A stretch of DNA of 64,000 nt from Peteryoungia aggregata LMG 23059 (GCF_030814435.1 NZ_JAUSUW010000002.1:417699-481698), one strand, 5' to 3'; positions 24,954 to 35,134 are shown, counted from the stretch's first letter. Program-made: numbers and translations. The notes: generated from the letters alone by a model not told the origin.

Positions 24954-25637
24954 TCAGGCTTCCATGGAATATCCCGCGCCGCGAACGGTGCGGATGACAT
25001 CCTGCATGTTGGAGAAGTTCAGCGCCTTGCGCAGACGACCGACATGCACATCGACAGTACGCTCGTCGACATAGATGTCATGGCCCCAGACACCGTCGAG
25101 AAGCTGCGAACGAGAGTAGACGCGCCCGGGGGACGCCATCAGGAACTCCAGCAGGCGGAACTCGGTGGGTCCGAGACGGACTTCGCGGCTCTTGCGATGC
25201 ACGCGATGGGTCTCGCGATCGAGTTCGATATCGCCGCAGCGGAGCACGCTTGAGAGAACCTCGGGCTTGGCACGACGGAGCATCGCCTTGACGCGGGCCA
25301 TCAGTTCCGGCGTCGAGAACGGCTTCACGACATAGTCGTCAGCGCCGGTTGCCAGGCCGCGAACGCGCTCGCTCTCTTCGCCGCGCGCCGTCAGCATGAT
25401 GATCGGCAAGCGTTCTGTCTCGGGACGAACCCGCAGGCGACGGCAGAGCTCGATGCCAGACACACCAGGCAGCATCCAATCGAGGATCAGAAGGTCCGGA
25501 ACGCGCTCCTGCAGGCGTATCTCGGCCTCGTCACCCCGAAGGATGGTCTCGACCTCATAACCCTCGGCTTCGAGATTGTAACGGAGGAGGACCGACAGGG
25601 CCTCCTCGTCTTCAACTACGGCAATCTTCGGCTGCAT
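24954..25637 (-). CDS. phoB: Phosphate regulon response regulator PhoB
   Basis: A 227-residue OmpR-type regulator. The receiver has acidic EDEE, phospho-acceptor Asp in LILDWMLPGVSG and the conserved Lys in DYVVKPFSTPEL; the C-terminal winged helix has VRLGPTEFRLLEFLMASPGRVYSR and ERTVDVHVGRLRKAL. When phosphorylated by PhoR it binds Pho boxes; one lies before pstS. Last gene of the phoR-pstSCAB-phoU-phoB series, 25 bases after phoU. Confidence 0.97.
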   Translation of the reverse strand: MQPKIAVVEDEEALSVLLRYNLEAEGYEVETILRGDEAEIRLQERVPDLLILDWMLPGVSGIELCRRLRVRPETERLPIIMLTARGEESERVRGLATGADDYVVKPFSTPELMARVKAMLRRAKPEVLSSVLRCGDIELDRETHRVHRKSREVRLGPTEFRLLEFLMASPGRVYSRSQLLDGVWGHDIYVDERTVDVHVGRLRKALNFSNMQDVIRTVRGAGYSMEA

Positions 25638-25662
25638 CGATCACTACCCTCGCTGGCCAAGA

Positions 25663-26376
25663 TCACTCGGTGATCGCGCCGACGGAAGAGGTCAGATCTT
25701 CCTTGGGGCGTTCGCCTTCCGGCTGGGCACCTGTCGTCATATAGTAGATGGTTTCCGCGATGTTGGTCGCATGATCGCCTATGCGCTCGATATTCTTGGC
25801 GCAGAACAGCAGATGCGTGCAGCTCGTGATGTTGCGCGGATCTTCCATCATGTAGGTGAGGAGTTCGCGAAACAGCGAGGTGTAGATCGCGTCGATTTCC
25901 TCGTCGCGGTCACGGATGGACTTCGCCTTTTCGGCCGAGCGGGTCGTGTAGACGTCGAGCACTTCCTTGAGCTGGGCCAGCGCCAGATCCGAAAGATGCT
26001 CCAGGCCACGGGCGAGCTTGCGCGGAACGCCGGTCGCCTGGATCGCGACGACGCGCTTGGAATTGCTCTTGCCGAGGTCGCCAACGCGCTCAAGGTCGGC
26101 GGCGATGCGAAGTGCGCCGATGATTTCGCGCAGGTCGGAGGCGACCGGCTGACGCTTGGCGATGGTGACCACCGCCTTGTCGCCGATCTCGCGCTCCATG
26201 GCGTCCATGAGGACGTCATCGGAGATCACCTTCTGGGCAAGCGCCGCATCGGAATTGACCAGCGCGCGCACGCTTTCGGCGACCATCTGTTCTGCCAGAC
26301 CGCCCATTTCGGAGATGCGGCGCATCAGGAACTTCAGTTCCTCGTCGAAGGCCGAGTAGATGTGAGAGGAGCCCAT
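25663..26376 (-). CDS. phoU: Phosphate signalling protein PhoU
   Basis: About 237 residues, two repeated three-helix bundles with metal-binding acidic motifs. Matches include IYSAFDEELKFLMRRISEMG, RQPVASDLREIIGALRIAADLERVGDL and the second-repeat HLLFCAKNIERIGDHATNIAE. PhoU damps PhoR when the Pst transporter is saturated and limits phosphate uptake. AAGGACG precedes the ATG chosen here; an upstream extension to 26466 would overlap pstB. It sits between pstB and phoB. Confidence 0.96.
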   Translation of the reverse strand: MGSSHIYSAFDEELKFLMRRISEMGGLAEQMVAESVRALVNSDAALAQKVISDDVLMDAMEREIGDKAVVTIAKRQPVASDLREIIGALRIAADLERVGDLGKSNSKRVVAIQATGVPRKLARGLEHLSDLALAQLKEVLDVYTTRSAEKAKSIRDRDEEIDAIYTSLFRELLTYMMEDPRNITSCTHLLFCAKNIERIGDHATNIAETIYYMTTGAQPEGERPKEDLTSSVGAITE

Positions 26377-26422
26377 TTGAAACGTCCTTGAAATTGAGTT
26401 CAACCGTGGGTGACGTCGAGGC

Positions 26423-27232
26423 TCAGCCGAAGCGGCCCATGATGTAATCCTGGGTGCGCTGGTCATCCGGATTGGTGAACATCTTGTCGGTGTCGTTCTC
26501 CTCGACCAGTTCGCCGAGGTGGAACATCGCGGTGCGCTGGGAAACGCGCGCGGCCTGCTGCATCGAGTGCGTCACGATGACGATCGTGAAGTTTTCGCGC
26601 AGTTCGTGGATCAGTTCCTCGACCTTGGCGGTCGCGATCGGGTCGAGCGCCGAGCAGGGCTCGTCCATCAGGATGACTTCGGGGCTGACGGCAACGGCGC
26701 GGGCGATGCACAGACGCTGCTGCTGACCACCGGAGAGGCCCGTACCGGCCGAGTCCAAGCGATCCTTGACCTCGTTCCAGAGACCGGCCTTCTGCAGTGC
26801 GGTCGCGACGATTTCGTCCAGGTCGGACTTGTTGCGGGCGAGGCCGTGGATGCGGGGACCGTAAGCGACGTTCTCGTAGATCGACTTCGGGAACGGGTTC
26901 GGCTTCTGGAAGACCATGCCGACCTTGGCGCGCAGCTGCACAGGATCGACCTTGGCGTCGTAGATGTTTTCGGCATCGATCATGATGTTGCCTTCGACGC
27001 GGCAGCTCGCAATCGTGTCGTTCATGCGATTGATGCAGCGCAGGAAGGTCGACTTGCCACATCCCGACGGGCCGATGAAGGCCGTTACGGAACGGGGGCG
27101 GATGTCGATGTTGACATCCTTGAGGGCGTGCTTGTCACCGTAGAAGACCTGCACATTGCGGGCGGTGATCTTGGTTTCAGTCATAGGTGGCGCTTTCGTC
27201 GTGGTCATCTTAGTCGCGAGATTGTTCATCAT
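26423..27232 (-). CDS. pstB: Phosphate ABC transporter ATPase PstB
   Basis: A 269-residue ATPase with Walker [10 protein letters not shown] (residues about 54-62), signature LSGGQQQRL, Walker [14 protein letters not shown] and switch His in [14 protein letters not shown]. It powers phosphate import through PstC/PstA. AAGGAG lies eight bases before the first of two adjacent ATGs. Spacing to pstA is 11 bases, so translation is likely coupled within the operon. Confidence 0.97.
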   Translation of the reverse strand: MMNNLATKMTTTKAPPMTETKITARNVQVFYGDKHALKDVNIDIRPRSVTAFIGPSGCGKSTFLRCINRMNDTIASCRVEGNIMIDAENIYDAKVDPVQLRAKVGMVFQKPNPFPKSIYENVAYGPRIHGLARNKSDLDEIVATALQKAGLWNEVKDRLDSAGTGLSGGQQQRLCIARAVAVSPEVILMDEPCSALDPIATAKVEELIHELRENFTIVIVTHSMQQAARVSQRTAMFHLGELVEENDTDKMFTNPDDQRTQDYIMGRFG

Positions 27233-27243
27233 GATACAGCTCC

Positions 27244-28596
27244 TTACCAGCGACGCTCGAAACGGCGACGAAGAATGATTGCGATCAGGTTCATCAGGAT
27301 CAGGAACACCAGGAGGACGATGATGGCACCGGAGGCACGCTCCACGAAGGCCGGGTCACCACGCTGCGTCCAGTTGTAGACCTGGACCGGCAGAGCAGAA
27401 GCCGGCTCGAAGAAGCCGTCCGGCGGACCTGCCGGGTATTCACGTACGAAGGCGACCATGCCGATCAGCAGCAGAGGTGCCGTTTCACCGAGCGCGCGGG
27501 CAAGACCGATGATCGCACCCGTCAGGATGCCCGGCATGGCGAGCGGCAGGACGTGATGGAAGATCGACTGCATCTTGGAGGCGCCGACGCCGAGGGCCGC
27601 ATCGCGGATCGACGGAGGCACGGCCTTGAGTGCCGAGCGGGTGGCGATGATGATCGTGGGCAGGGTCATCAGCGTCAGGACGAGACCGCCAACGATCGGC
27701 GCCGACTGCGGCAGACCGACAAAGTTGATCAGGACAGCAAGGCCGAGGATACCGAAGACGATCGAGGGAACGGCCGCGAGATTGGCGATGTTGACCTCGA
27801 TCAGGTCGGTAAACCAGTTCTGCGGGGCAAACTCCTCGAGATAGATCGAGGTGGCGACACCGAGCGGCAACGCCAGCACCAGGACGATCAGCATCATGTA
27901 GGCAGAACCGATGACCGCAATGCCGAGGCCGGCCGCCTCCGGACGCGTGTCGGATGCGTCGGGCGCGGTGAAGAAGCCCCAATTGAACTTCGTCACCAGA
28001 ATGCCGGCTTCCTTCAGCTTGTCTGCGAGGACGAGCTGTTCCGGCGAGACATTGCGATCGAGAGCAGCGCTCTCCATCGTCACGCGACCCTTGTAGTAGC
28101 CGTCGATACGGCCACCGGCGAGGAAGTCGAAGGGGAAACTCTGGCCGATGACAGAGGGATCGGCGAGGACGAAGCGGCGAAGATCGGCGGCCGCTTCCTT
28201 CGAAATGAGCTCTGCTGCAGCCTTGGGCGTCAGACCTTCGGCAACAAGTCCCTTGTCTTCAAGTGCCTTGGCGACGGCCTGCTCGATGAGCGGCGCATAG
28301 CCAAAGGTACTGACCTTGGCAATGTCAGCTGGATCGCGGTTGCCAGCCTTATCGAGCCTCGCCGGGTCCATGTAGACGTCAAGCGTGATAAAGGTCTGCT
28401 GGAACGACGACAAACCGTTCGACATGATGGAGAGCAGCAGTCCGATGAGGGCCACGATCCCGAAGGTGACGGCGGCCTTGCCCCACATGCGGAAGCGGAC
28501 TTCTTCCTTGTTGCGACGTCGCGTACGATCATCGACCGTCAGAATGGATTTCTTTTCCGTAGGCATGGGGGCGCCGATGGCGGTGATGTCGGTCAT
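27244..28596 (-). CDS. pstA: Phosphate ABC transporter permease PstA
   Basis: A 450-residue permease, longer than enteric PstA (about 300) because of an N-terminal membrane helix plus a large periplasmic region of about 180 residues, the DUF3333 extension typical of alphaproteobacterial PstA. The permease core has six helices and the EAA-type loop [21 protein letters not shown] contacting PstB. Its ATG overlaps the pstC stop by four bases (ATGA), giving translational coupling. Confidence 0.95.
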   Translation of the reverse strand: MTDITAIGAPMPTEKKSILTVDDRTRRRNKEEVRFRMWGKAAVTFGIVALIGLLLSIMSNGLSSFQQTFITLDVYMDPARLDKAGNRDPADIAKVSTFGYAPLIEQAVAKALEDKGLVAEGLTPKAAAELISKEAAADLRRFVLADPSVIGQSFPFDFLAGGRIDGYYKGRVTMESAALDRNVSPEQLVLADKLKEAGILVTKFNWGFFTAPDASDTRPEAAGLGIAVIGSAYMMLIVLVLALPLGVATSIYLEEFAPQNWFTDLIEVNIANLAAVPSIVFGILGLAVLINFVGLPQSAPIVGGLVLTLMTLPTIIIATRSALKAVPPSIRDAALGVGASKMQSIFHHVLPLAMPGILTGAIIGLARALGETAPLLLIGMVAFVREYPAGPPDGFFEPASALPVQVYNWTQRGDPAFVERASGAIIVLLVFLILMNLIAIILRRRFERRW

Positions 28597-30065
28597 TCGT
28601 ACTGCTCCCGGTACTTGCGGACAATGTAGAGGGCCACGACGTTGAGGCCGAGCGTGATGACGAAGAGGGTCAGGCCGAGGGCGAAGGCGACCAGGGTCTC
28701 GGGGCTGGCGAATTCGGTGTCCCCGGTCAGCTGACTGACGATCTTGACCGTCACCGTGGTCATGGCCTCGAAGGGATTGATATCGAGTTTGGCAGAGGCG
28801 CCGGCGCCGAGAACCACGATCATGGTCTCACCGATGGCACGGCTTGCGGCCAGCAGGATAGCGCCGACAATACCCGGAAGGGCTGCTGGCAGCACGACTT
28901 GCTTGATGGTTTCCGACTGCGTGGAACCCAGCGCATAGGAGCCATCGCGCAGCGCCTGCGGCACGGCGTTGATGATGTCGTCCGACAGCGACGAGACGAA
29001 GGGGATGATCATCACACCCATCACCAGACCTGCGGTCAGGACGGATGAAGACGAGGTGCCGAGGCCGAGCGGCTCTGCGAAGTAGTCACGCAGGAACGGA
29101 CCGACGGTGACCAGAGCGAACAGACCGTAGACGATGGTCGGGATGCCCGCCAGGACCTCGATCGCCGGCTTGACGATGCTGCGGGTCTTCGGGCCGGCAT
29201 ATTCCGACAGATAGACCGCGATCATCAGGCCGATCGGGACAGCCACGATCAACGAGATGATCGAGACGTAGAACGTGCCCCAGAGCAGCGGCAGAATGCC
29301 GAGTTCGGAGCCACCACGGAACTGTGGGTTCCAGACGGTCGAGAAGAAGAACTCGCTCGCCGGATACATGGTGAAGAAGACATAGGTCTCGAAGACAAGC
29401 GATCCGACGATGCCGACCGTGGTCAGAATGGCGACCAGCGAAGAGAGCATGAGTACCGTCTTGACGAAGCTTTCGCTCAGATTGCGCGCGCGCAGTTCTG
29501 GGTTGACGCGAACATAGGCCAGCGGCAATGCGGCAAAGGCAAGCGCCAGCACGGCAATCGTCATCAGCAGATGGCCAAAGTCCGACTGGCTGCGATAGGC
29601 CTTGGCGGCTTCGAAAACTTCGACGGGAACCTCCGCACCGAGGGCCACGCCGACCTCGGCGAGCCGGTCACGGACATTGCCTGCATCGAGCGCTTCGACG
29701 TCGACATCGGCACCGGCCTCAGCTGCCCGCGCTTCTATGGCACTGAGACCGTCGGCAATGCGGCGAACATCCGCCATAACGAGGCTTTGGGCGCCACCGT
29801 CAGGCACGACGCTGTCAGGAATGGTCGCACTGATGCGGCTTTCGACGATGGCCGGCTGAATGAAAAGCCAGGCCATGAGCAGCAGCAGCGCCGGGACGGC
29901 AGTGACCAGAGCCACCACCTGGCCGTAGTAGCCGGGCAGCGAATGAAGCTTCGTGCCGCGCGCGGCCGAAACCGAAAGAGCCTGCCGTCGGCCGAGAACG
30001 AAGCCGAGTGCCGCAAGCACTAGAATACAGAGGACGATGATGCTCGCGTTCATGTTACCCGCCAT
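28593..30065 (-). CDS. pstC: Phosphate ABC transporter permease PstC
   Basis: A 490-residue permease with two N-terminal helices around a periplasmic region (residues about 65-160), then a six-helix core with the cytoplasmic coupling loop NAVPQALRDGSYALGSTQSE and PAIEVLAGIPTIVYGLFALV. The long N-terminal part is usual for rhizobial PstC. Alternative starts at 30065 and 30053 cannot be separated by ribosome sites. A strong hairpin lies between pstS and this gene and probably lowers its expression relative to pstS. Confidence 0.94.
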   Translation of the reverse strand: MAGNMNASIIVLCILVLAALGFVLGRRQALSVSAARGTKLHSLPGYYGQVVALVTAVPALLLLMAWLFIQPAIVESRISATIPDSVVPDGGAQSLVMADVRRIADGLSAIEARAAEAGADVDVEALDAGNVRDRLAEVGVALGAEVPVEVFEAAKAYRSQSDFGHLLMTIAVLALAFAALPLAYVRVNPELRARNLSESFVKTVLMLSSLVAILTTVGIVGSLVFETYVFFTMYPASEFFFSTVWNPQFRGGSELGILPLLWGTFYVSIISLIVAVPIGLMIAVYLSEYAGPKTRSIVKPAIEVLAGIPTIVYGLFALVTVGPFLRDYFAEPLGLGTSSSSVLTAGLVMGVMIIPFVSSLSDDIINAVPQALRDGSYALGSTQSETIKQVVLPAALPGIVGAILLAASRAIGETMIVVLGAGASAKLDINPFEAMTTVTVKIVSQLTGDTEFASPETLVAFALGLTLFVITLGLNVVALYIVRKYREQYE

Positions 30066-30082
30066 TTCCCCAACAGAAAGAA

Positions 30083-30109
30083 ACCGGCGGCACGAAACGT
30101 GCCGCCGGT
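30083..30109 (-). other. Intercistronic hairpin between pstS and pstC
   Basis: ACCGGCGGCACG (30083-30094) pairs perfectly over 12 bases with CGTGCCGCCGGT (30098-30109), loop of three. On the transcript it is followed by TTCTTTC. It lies 12 bases after the pstS stop and would act as a partial terminator or 3' stabiliser of pstS mRNA. Confidence 0.75.
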
Positions 30110-30121
30110 CGCTCGATCAGA

Positions 30122-31162
30122 TTAGTTCAGGGGCGCCATCGGCGTACGAGCCTTGACGGCTGCCTGCGTTGCAGCCAGTTCCGGGTCGGAAACGAGGCCG
30201 TAGGCAGCAAGCGGACCATCCGGGCCAGCCATTTCGTCAGAAACGAAGAACTCTACGTATTCCTGGAGGCCAGGGATGACGTCGAGGTGTGCGTTCTTGA
30301 CGTAGAAGTACAGCGGACGCGAAACCGGGTACTCGCCCTTGGCGATGGTTTCAACCGAAGGAACAACGCCGCCCATGGTGGCTACGCGCAGCTTGTCGGT
30401 GTTGTTCTGGTAGAACGAGAGACCGAAGACGCCGATGCCGTTCTTGTTGGCGTCAACGCGAGCGAGCGTCTCGGTGTAGTCGCCGTCGATGTCAACGGAC
30501 GTGCCGTCGGTGCGCAGCGCCATGCAGCCCTTCTTCGCGGCATCCTTGTCGCCGTTGTTGGCGGTCAGGAGAGCTTCGTGGGTGCCGTTCTCTTCGCAGC
30601 CAGCTTCGATAACCTTGGTGTCGAACACTTCGCGGGTGCCGTGCTTGGTGCCCGGAATGAAAGCGAGGATCGGCTGAGCCGGCAGGTCGGCGCGGATCTC
30701 GTTCCAGTTCTTGTAAGGATTGTCAACCAGCTGGCCATCCTTGACGACCTTGGCAGCGAGAGCATTGTGCCAGTCGGCCGGGGTGAAGGCAAATTCCGGA
30801 CCGGCGATGTCGGATGCGAAGACGATACCGTCGTAACCGATGCGGACTTCCTGGATGTCAGTCACGCCGTTGGTCTTGCAGAGCTCGATGTCGGACTTGC
30901 TGATGCGCGACGAAGAGTTGGCGATGTCGATGGTGTTCTCGCCCACGCCTTCGCAGAGCTTCTTACGGCCGGCGCCAGAGCCGCCCGATTCAACGACCGG
31001 GGTTCCGAAGTCGGTGTTTTCGCCGAAGGCTTCGGCAACGATAGAGGCATAAGGCAGAACCGTGGAGGAACCAGCAATCTGGATCTGGTCGCGGGCAATG
31101 GCAGCGCCGGCGAAGGCCACAGAGGCCGCCAAGGCAGCTACGGAAAGTTTCAGAGCGTTCAT
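30122..31162 (-). CDS. pstS: Phosphate-binding periplasmic protein PstS
   Basis: About 346 residues with signal peptide MNALKLSVAALAASVAFAGAAIA. Phosphate-binding family marks include QIAGSSTVLPYASIVAEAF and the VVESGGSGAGRKKLCEGVG loop; the mature form belongs to the larger PstS type of proteobacteria. GGGAG six bases upstream sets the start at 31162. A three-repeat Pho box lies about 100 bases upstream, so PhoB should induce it strongly under phosphate limitation. Confidence 0.96.
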   Translation of the reverse strand: MNALKLSVAALAASVAFAGAAIARDQIQIAGSSTVLPYASIVAEAFGENTDFGTPVVESGGSGAGRKKLCEGVGENTIDIANSSSRISKSDIELCKTNGVTDIQEVRIGYDGIVFASDIAGPEFAFTPADWHNALAAKVVKDGQLVDNPYKNWNEIRADLPAQPILAFIPGTKHGTREVFDTKVIEAGCEENGTHEALLTANNGDKDAAKKGCMALRTDGTSVDIDGDYTETLARVDANKNGIGVFGLSFYQNNTDKLRVATMGGVVPSVETIAKGEYPVSRPLYFYVKNAHLDVIPGLQEYVEFFVSDEMAGPDGPLAAYGLVSDPELAATQAAVKARTPMAPLN

Positions 31163-31259
31163 GATCATCTCCCAGAATGGGCTTGTGTGTCTTTGCGGCC
31201 GTTGCTGCATCTCCCGAGCAGCGGCAGGTGCGTTCTAGCGGCTCTAGGCTCACGCTTTT

Positions 31260-31288
31260 ATGTCAGTTCAGTGAAACATTTGTGACAA
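31260..31288 (-). promoter_or_regulatory. Pho box (PhoB site) upstream of pstS
   Basis: On the minus strand three direct 7-base repeats sit at 11-base pitch: TTGTCAC (31288-31282), GTTTCAC (31277-31271), CTGACAT (31266-31260), separated by AAAT and TGAA. The pattern is that of PhoB-binding sites (CTGTCAT-N4-CTGTCAT), and the gene downstream is pstS. Confidence 0.82.
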
Positions 31289-31349
31289 TTAAAATCATTG
31301 AAAAACAATTGGTTGCGAAACCGGTCCGCTTGAAGATTGCGGTTTCATG

Positions 31350-32633
31350 TCAGAAACGGACGGTAAACTCGCTCCCGGCACCGAGCTCGGACTTCACGAT
31401 CAGGCGAGCGCGGTGGCGCGTGAGGATGTGCTTGACGATTGCAAGGCCGAGACCGGTCCCCTTTTTCGACCGGCTGTCCTCGACATTGACCCGGTAGAAG
31501 CGCTCGGTGAGGCGCGGCACATGCTCGGTCGGGATGCCCGGACCGTGGTCGCGCACGCTGACCTCCGTCGCCCCGCCCGGCTCCTGCCGCAGCGACACCT
31601 CGACCACCTTGCCGTCCTGGCCATACTTGCAGGCGTTCTCGATCAGGTTTTCGAAGACCTGCACCAGTTCGTCCCGTTCGCCCATCACCTCGATCTTCGC
31701 CTCCGGCAAATCGAGCTTGATCTCCACACCTAAATCAGCGGCGAGCGGTGCAAGACTGTCGCGCACGTGGCCGAGGATTGGCGCCAGCTCCACCTTCTGG
31801 TCAGGCGGCAGATGCGCCTTGAGCTCGAGCCGCGACAAAGACAGGAGATCGTCCACGAGACGGCTCATGCGGTTCGCCTGATCGAGCATGATGGCGAGGA
31901 AGCGATCCTTGGCCTTCGCATCGTCGCGGGCCGGGCCCTGCATGGTCTCGATGAAGCCGCGCAGCGAAGCGAGCGGTGTGCGCAGTTCGTGGCTGGCATT
32001 GGCGACGAAGTCGCTGCGCATCCGGTCCAGTCGGCGCAGTTCGGAGATATCGCGGAAGGACAGGAGGAAATAAGGCGTCGCATTCGTCTCGTCCGACAGG
32101 ACGCAGGCGACGCGGACGATATAGACCCTTTCCGAGGGCAGGCGTTCGGAGTGCTCGATCTGGTTCGGTGCGCCGGTCTCGATCGTCTCACGGATCATGT
32201 CGAGGATGCCGGGCGAGCGCCAGCGCGTGGAGACATGCAAGCCGACCGCGAGGCTGCCGAACACATGGTCGGCGGCCCCGTTTTGGGCGATGAGTTCGGC
32301 CTCGGCGTTCAAGACGAAGATCGGCATGTCGATCGCATCGAGCGAGGCGAGGACCATCGGCAGCGAATCCACCGGCTGTTCGGGTGTCGCAACAACGGGA
32401 GCGGCGACCACCGGCTCCTCATCCACAGGCAATTGCCGAAAGACCACAAGAAGGAAAAGCAGGAGGAAGAGGACCACGGCATAGCCGGTAGCAGCACCGG
32501 TCGCCCATGCCCCCAGTGCCAGCGCGGCCGCCGCCAGAATATGGATCCAGGCGGAGAAAACCCGCCTCAGGTCGTTGCGCCAACCGCCGCCCTTGTCGTC
32601 TGTCATAGCGCGTCGCGCACTCCGCCTCGTCAT
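31350..32633 (-). CDS. phoR: Phosphate regulon sensor histidine kinase PhoR
   Basis: A 427-residue kinase. Two close N-terminal membrane helices (residues about 25-70) lack a periplasmic sensor domain, as expected for PhoR, which senses through Pst/PhoU. A PAS domain follows (LDAIDMPIFVLNAEAELIAQN), then HisKA with ASHELRTPLASLRGF and an ATPase domain with ENACKYGQDG, DHGPGIP and GTGLGLAIVKHIL. It phosphorylates PhoB. The gap to pstS (187 bases) holds the Pho box. The start may be 32633 or 32606. Confidence 0.95.
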   Translation of the reverse strand: MTRRSARRAMTDDKGGGWRNDLRRVFSAWIHILAAAALALGAWATGAATGYAVVLFLLLFLLVVFRQLPVDEEPVVAAPVVATPEQPVDSLPMVLASLDAIDMPIFVLNAEAELIAQNGAADHVFGSLAVGLHVSTRWRSPGILDMIRETIETGAPNQIEHSERLPSERVYIVRVACVLSDETNATPYFLLSFRDISELRRLDRMRSDFVANASHELRTPLASLRGFIETMQGPARDDAKAKDRFLAIMLDQANRMSRLVDDLLSLSRLELKAHLPPDQKVELAPILGHVRDSLAPLAADLGVEIKLDLPEAKIEVMGERDELVQVFENLIENACKYGQDGKVVEVSLRQEPGGATEVSVRDHGPGIPTEHVPRLTERFYRVNVEDSRSKKGTGLGLAIVKHILTRHRARLIVKSELGAGSEFTVRF

Positions 32634-32808
32634 TCTTCAAGCCTGATAGCCGCGATTCATGACAGAAGTTGCGCGGCTCTGCCATTGTACAGCTTGGATT
32701 ATCCCCGCCACTTGAGAAAGGTCGCGTCGAAACAGAGACGCTTGAACTTCATTTCCGCTTGGTCTCAAGTAGCAACATCGCAAAGCGACGTCAGAACAGG
32801 GGATGAGG

Positions 32809-33690
32809 ATGGACGCACAGACGGAGAGCCGGGCAGTTACATTGACGATCGGGGGCAAGCAGCAGATCTATGACATCGATCGTCCTGATCTGCCCGACTG
32901 GATCGAAAATCACGCCCTGAAGTCAGGCGGATTTCCCTACGAAAAGAAGCTCTCCCAGAAGGACTATGACGAGGAGCTCACGCAGCTTCAGATCGAACTC
33001 GTCAAGGTTCAGTTCTGGATGCAGAAGACCGGCGAAAGGGTGATGGCACTGCTCGAGGGGCGAGACGCAGCGGGCAAGGGCGGCGCGATCCATGCGACCC
33101 TGTCCTACATGAACCCCCGCACGGCCCGGGTTGTCGCACTCACAAAACCGACGGAAACCGAACGCGGCCAATGGTACTTCCAGCGCTATGTCTCGCATTT
33201 TCCAACGGCCGGCGAATTCGTACTGTTCGACCGCTCCTGGTACAACCGGGCCGGTGTCGAACCTGTGATGGGCTTTTGCTCGCCTGCACAATACGAAGGC
33301 TTTCTTGAGCAGGTGCCGCGCTTCGAGAAGCTGATAGAGCAGGAGGGCATCCGGTTCTTCAAGTTCTGGCTCGATACTGGCCGGGAGATGCAGCTCAAGC
33401 GCTTCCATGATCGTCGGCACGACCCGTTGAAGTGCTGGAAGCTCTCGCCGATGGACATTGCGGCGCTCGACAAGTGGGACGACTATACGAAGAAGCGCGA
33501 CCGCATGCTCAAGGAAACCCACACCCAGCGGGCACCCTGGACGGTGCTGCATGCCAACGACAAGCGACGGGCCCGGCTGAACCTCATCCGGCACATGCTC
33601 CTGTCACTGGACTACGAGGGCAAGGATCCGGACAAGATTGGCAAGCTGGACAAGAAGATCATCGGCAGCGGCCCGGACTTTCTCAGCTGA
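32809..33690 (+). CDS. ppk2: Polyphosphate kinase 2 (class I)
   Basis: About 293 residues of the single-domain PPK2 family that phosphorylates nucleoside diphosphates from polyphosphate. Walker [12 protein letters not shown] spans residues about 82-92, Walker [11 protein letters not shown] about 140-149, and the lid region has [31 protein letters not shown] is also family-specific. The ATG at 32809 follows GGGATGAGG. It is divergent from phoR, which places polyphosphate turnover next to the phosphate regulon, but no second Pho box was seen at this gene. Confidence 0.94.
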   Translation: MDAQTESRAVTLTIGGKQQIYDIDRPDLPDWIENHALKSGGFPYEKKLSQKDYDEELTQLQIELVKVQFWMQKTGERVMALLEGRDAAGKGGAIHATLSYMNPRTARVVALTKPTETERGQWYFQRYVSHFPTAGEFVLFDRSWYNRAGVEPVMGFCSPAQYEGFLEQVPRFEKLIEQEGIRFFKFWLDTGREMQLKRFHDRRHDPLKCWKLSPMDIAALDKWDDYTKKRDRMLKETHTQRAPWTVLHANDKRRARLNLIRHMLLSLDYEGKDPDKIGKLDKKIIGSGPDFLS

Positions 33691-33732
33691 TCGAGACCGG
33701 CTGGTTTGCTCCAGCCGGAACCCCGCCCGTTA

Positions 33733-34911
33733 TCACTGCCCTGGCAACACGCGGATGGCGTATAGGTTCACGCCGCGACCGCCGCCCGAAACGTCCGCAT
33801 TGATCAGCAGGCGCCCCGGCGAGGACGGCGCCATACCGTTGTCGAAGGTGACACGAAACAGGGCATCGAGCTTTTGTGGGTTGACCGTGAATCGGTGGCG
33901 GGGGCAGTCCCCCATGCGCGGGAAATCGCATTCGACTGATATCTGAACCGGTTCGTCGTCGGTCGACTGCATTGTGAGGGCGATCGTCGAGGTGGTGCCG
34001 GCCATCTCGCGCAGTACCTCTGCCGGAACGGTCACCTCGACAGCGCCCGCCGCATCGCCGCTACGCGACACGATCTGTACTGCATTTCCATCGCTCGCCG
34101 TGATGATATCGACCAGGGCATTTGCGCGTGGGCGGATGGCGGAAACCTGCTGCGGCCCGAAAACATCGATCCAGTCGTCGGAAAAGCCTCCGCGGGTATC
34201 AAGCGCCTGCGGTCCGCGCGGGGTCTCGCCCGTACCGGCCTCCGGGGTGCCGGAAAAATCCTCCGCCTCGGCGCGCGGCGGCGGGTTCGGCACAGAGGTG
34301 TCGCGCTCTGCATCCGACAGAAGCAGACCCGAGGAATAGACCCACCACGCAGCGATGCCGAGTGTCGCCAGGAAGACCGACATGATCATCATCCGGGCGA
34401 CGATTCCGCGGCGGCGACGCGGCGGTCGGGCGGGACGCTCGGAGCGCATGTCCGGCATCGGACCCTCATCATCGGCATGAGCATCCCGATCGGCTTGCGG
34501 CGCGATGGGCATGTCATCCTCGAAGGATGGTTCACGGGCCGGCTGTGGCGATCGGCTCGCAGGCTCGACAGAGGTGAAACCGGGTTCGACACGGCCCGCG
34601 CGGCGCTCTGCCGGCGCAGACACCATCGGTTCCGGCGCGACGCGCGGCAACGGAGCAACGGGAGGCGCAGGCACAGATGCAGGCTCAGGCTGGACTTCGA
34701 GGCGTGCGCGCTCCTCAAGCTCGATGGCATGTATCAGGGCCTCCAGCCGACGGCGCTGGTAGTTCACCGCCTCGGGATCATCAATGTTCTGCTTGCGCAG
34801 ACCCGTTTCGAGGGCCTGACGGGCGGACTGGTAAACGCGGGCACGCGCTTCGGCACTTCCACGGTCCGACCGCTCGAGGGCGTTCCTGATGGCTGTTTCC
34901 AATCCGCTCAT
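33733..34911 (-). CDS. Single-pass membrane-anchored hypothetical protein
   Basis: A 392-residue protein I cannot name. Residues about 1-60 are helical and charged (AIRNALERSDRGSAEARARV then ALETGLRKQNIDDPEAVN). A proline-rich, low-complexity linker follows, then a basic stretch PRRRRGIVARM and one membrane helix near residues 175-195, and a C-terminal beta-rich domain of about 190 residues, likely periplasmic, with two cysteines in VECDFPRMGDCPRH. Charge placement predicts an N-in, C-out topology. AAGGAGT lies ten bases upstream of the ATG. An apparent longer reading frame upstream to 35901 overlaps the nitronate monooxygenase gene and is rejected. Confidence 0.75.
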   Translation of the reverse strand: MSGLETAIRNALERSDRGSAEARARVYQSARQALETGLRKQNIDDPEAVNYQRRRLEALIHAIELEERARLEVQPEPASVPAPPVAPLPRVAPEPMVSAPAERRAGRVEPGFTSVEPASRSPQPAREPSFEDDMPIAPQADRDAHADDEGPMPDMRSERPARPPRRRRGIVARMMIMSVFLATLGIAAWWVYSSGLLLSDAERDTSVPNPPPRAEAEDFSGTPEAGTGETPRGPQALDTRGGFSDDWIDVFGPQQVSAIRPRANALVDIITASDGNAVQIVSRSGDAAGAVEVTVPAEVLREMAGTTSTIALTMQSTDDEPVQISVECDFPRMGDCPRHRFTVNPQKLDALFRVTFDNGMAPSSPGRLLINADVSGGGRGVNLYAIRVLPGQ

Positions 34912-35134
34912 TGGCCGCCATACTCCTTTTGGGGTCGCCCCAGCCACATCGTCATCATCGTTTAGATTCGGTAAACGCTCGATTTTTCCAGCACAAGCCC
35001 GGAAGATCGCTATGGAGCGCAATAAACACAGGAATGAGGCCGGAAGTTTTGGCAATACAGAGGAACTGCGTCGGATCCCTGAGCCTGGCAGATCGGGCAT
35101 GCACCCGCTTTCCTCGCGGCGAAGGATCTGATAT

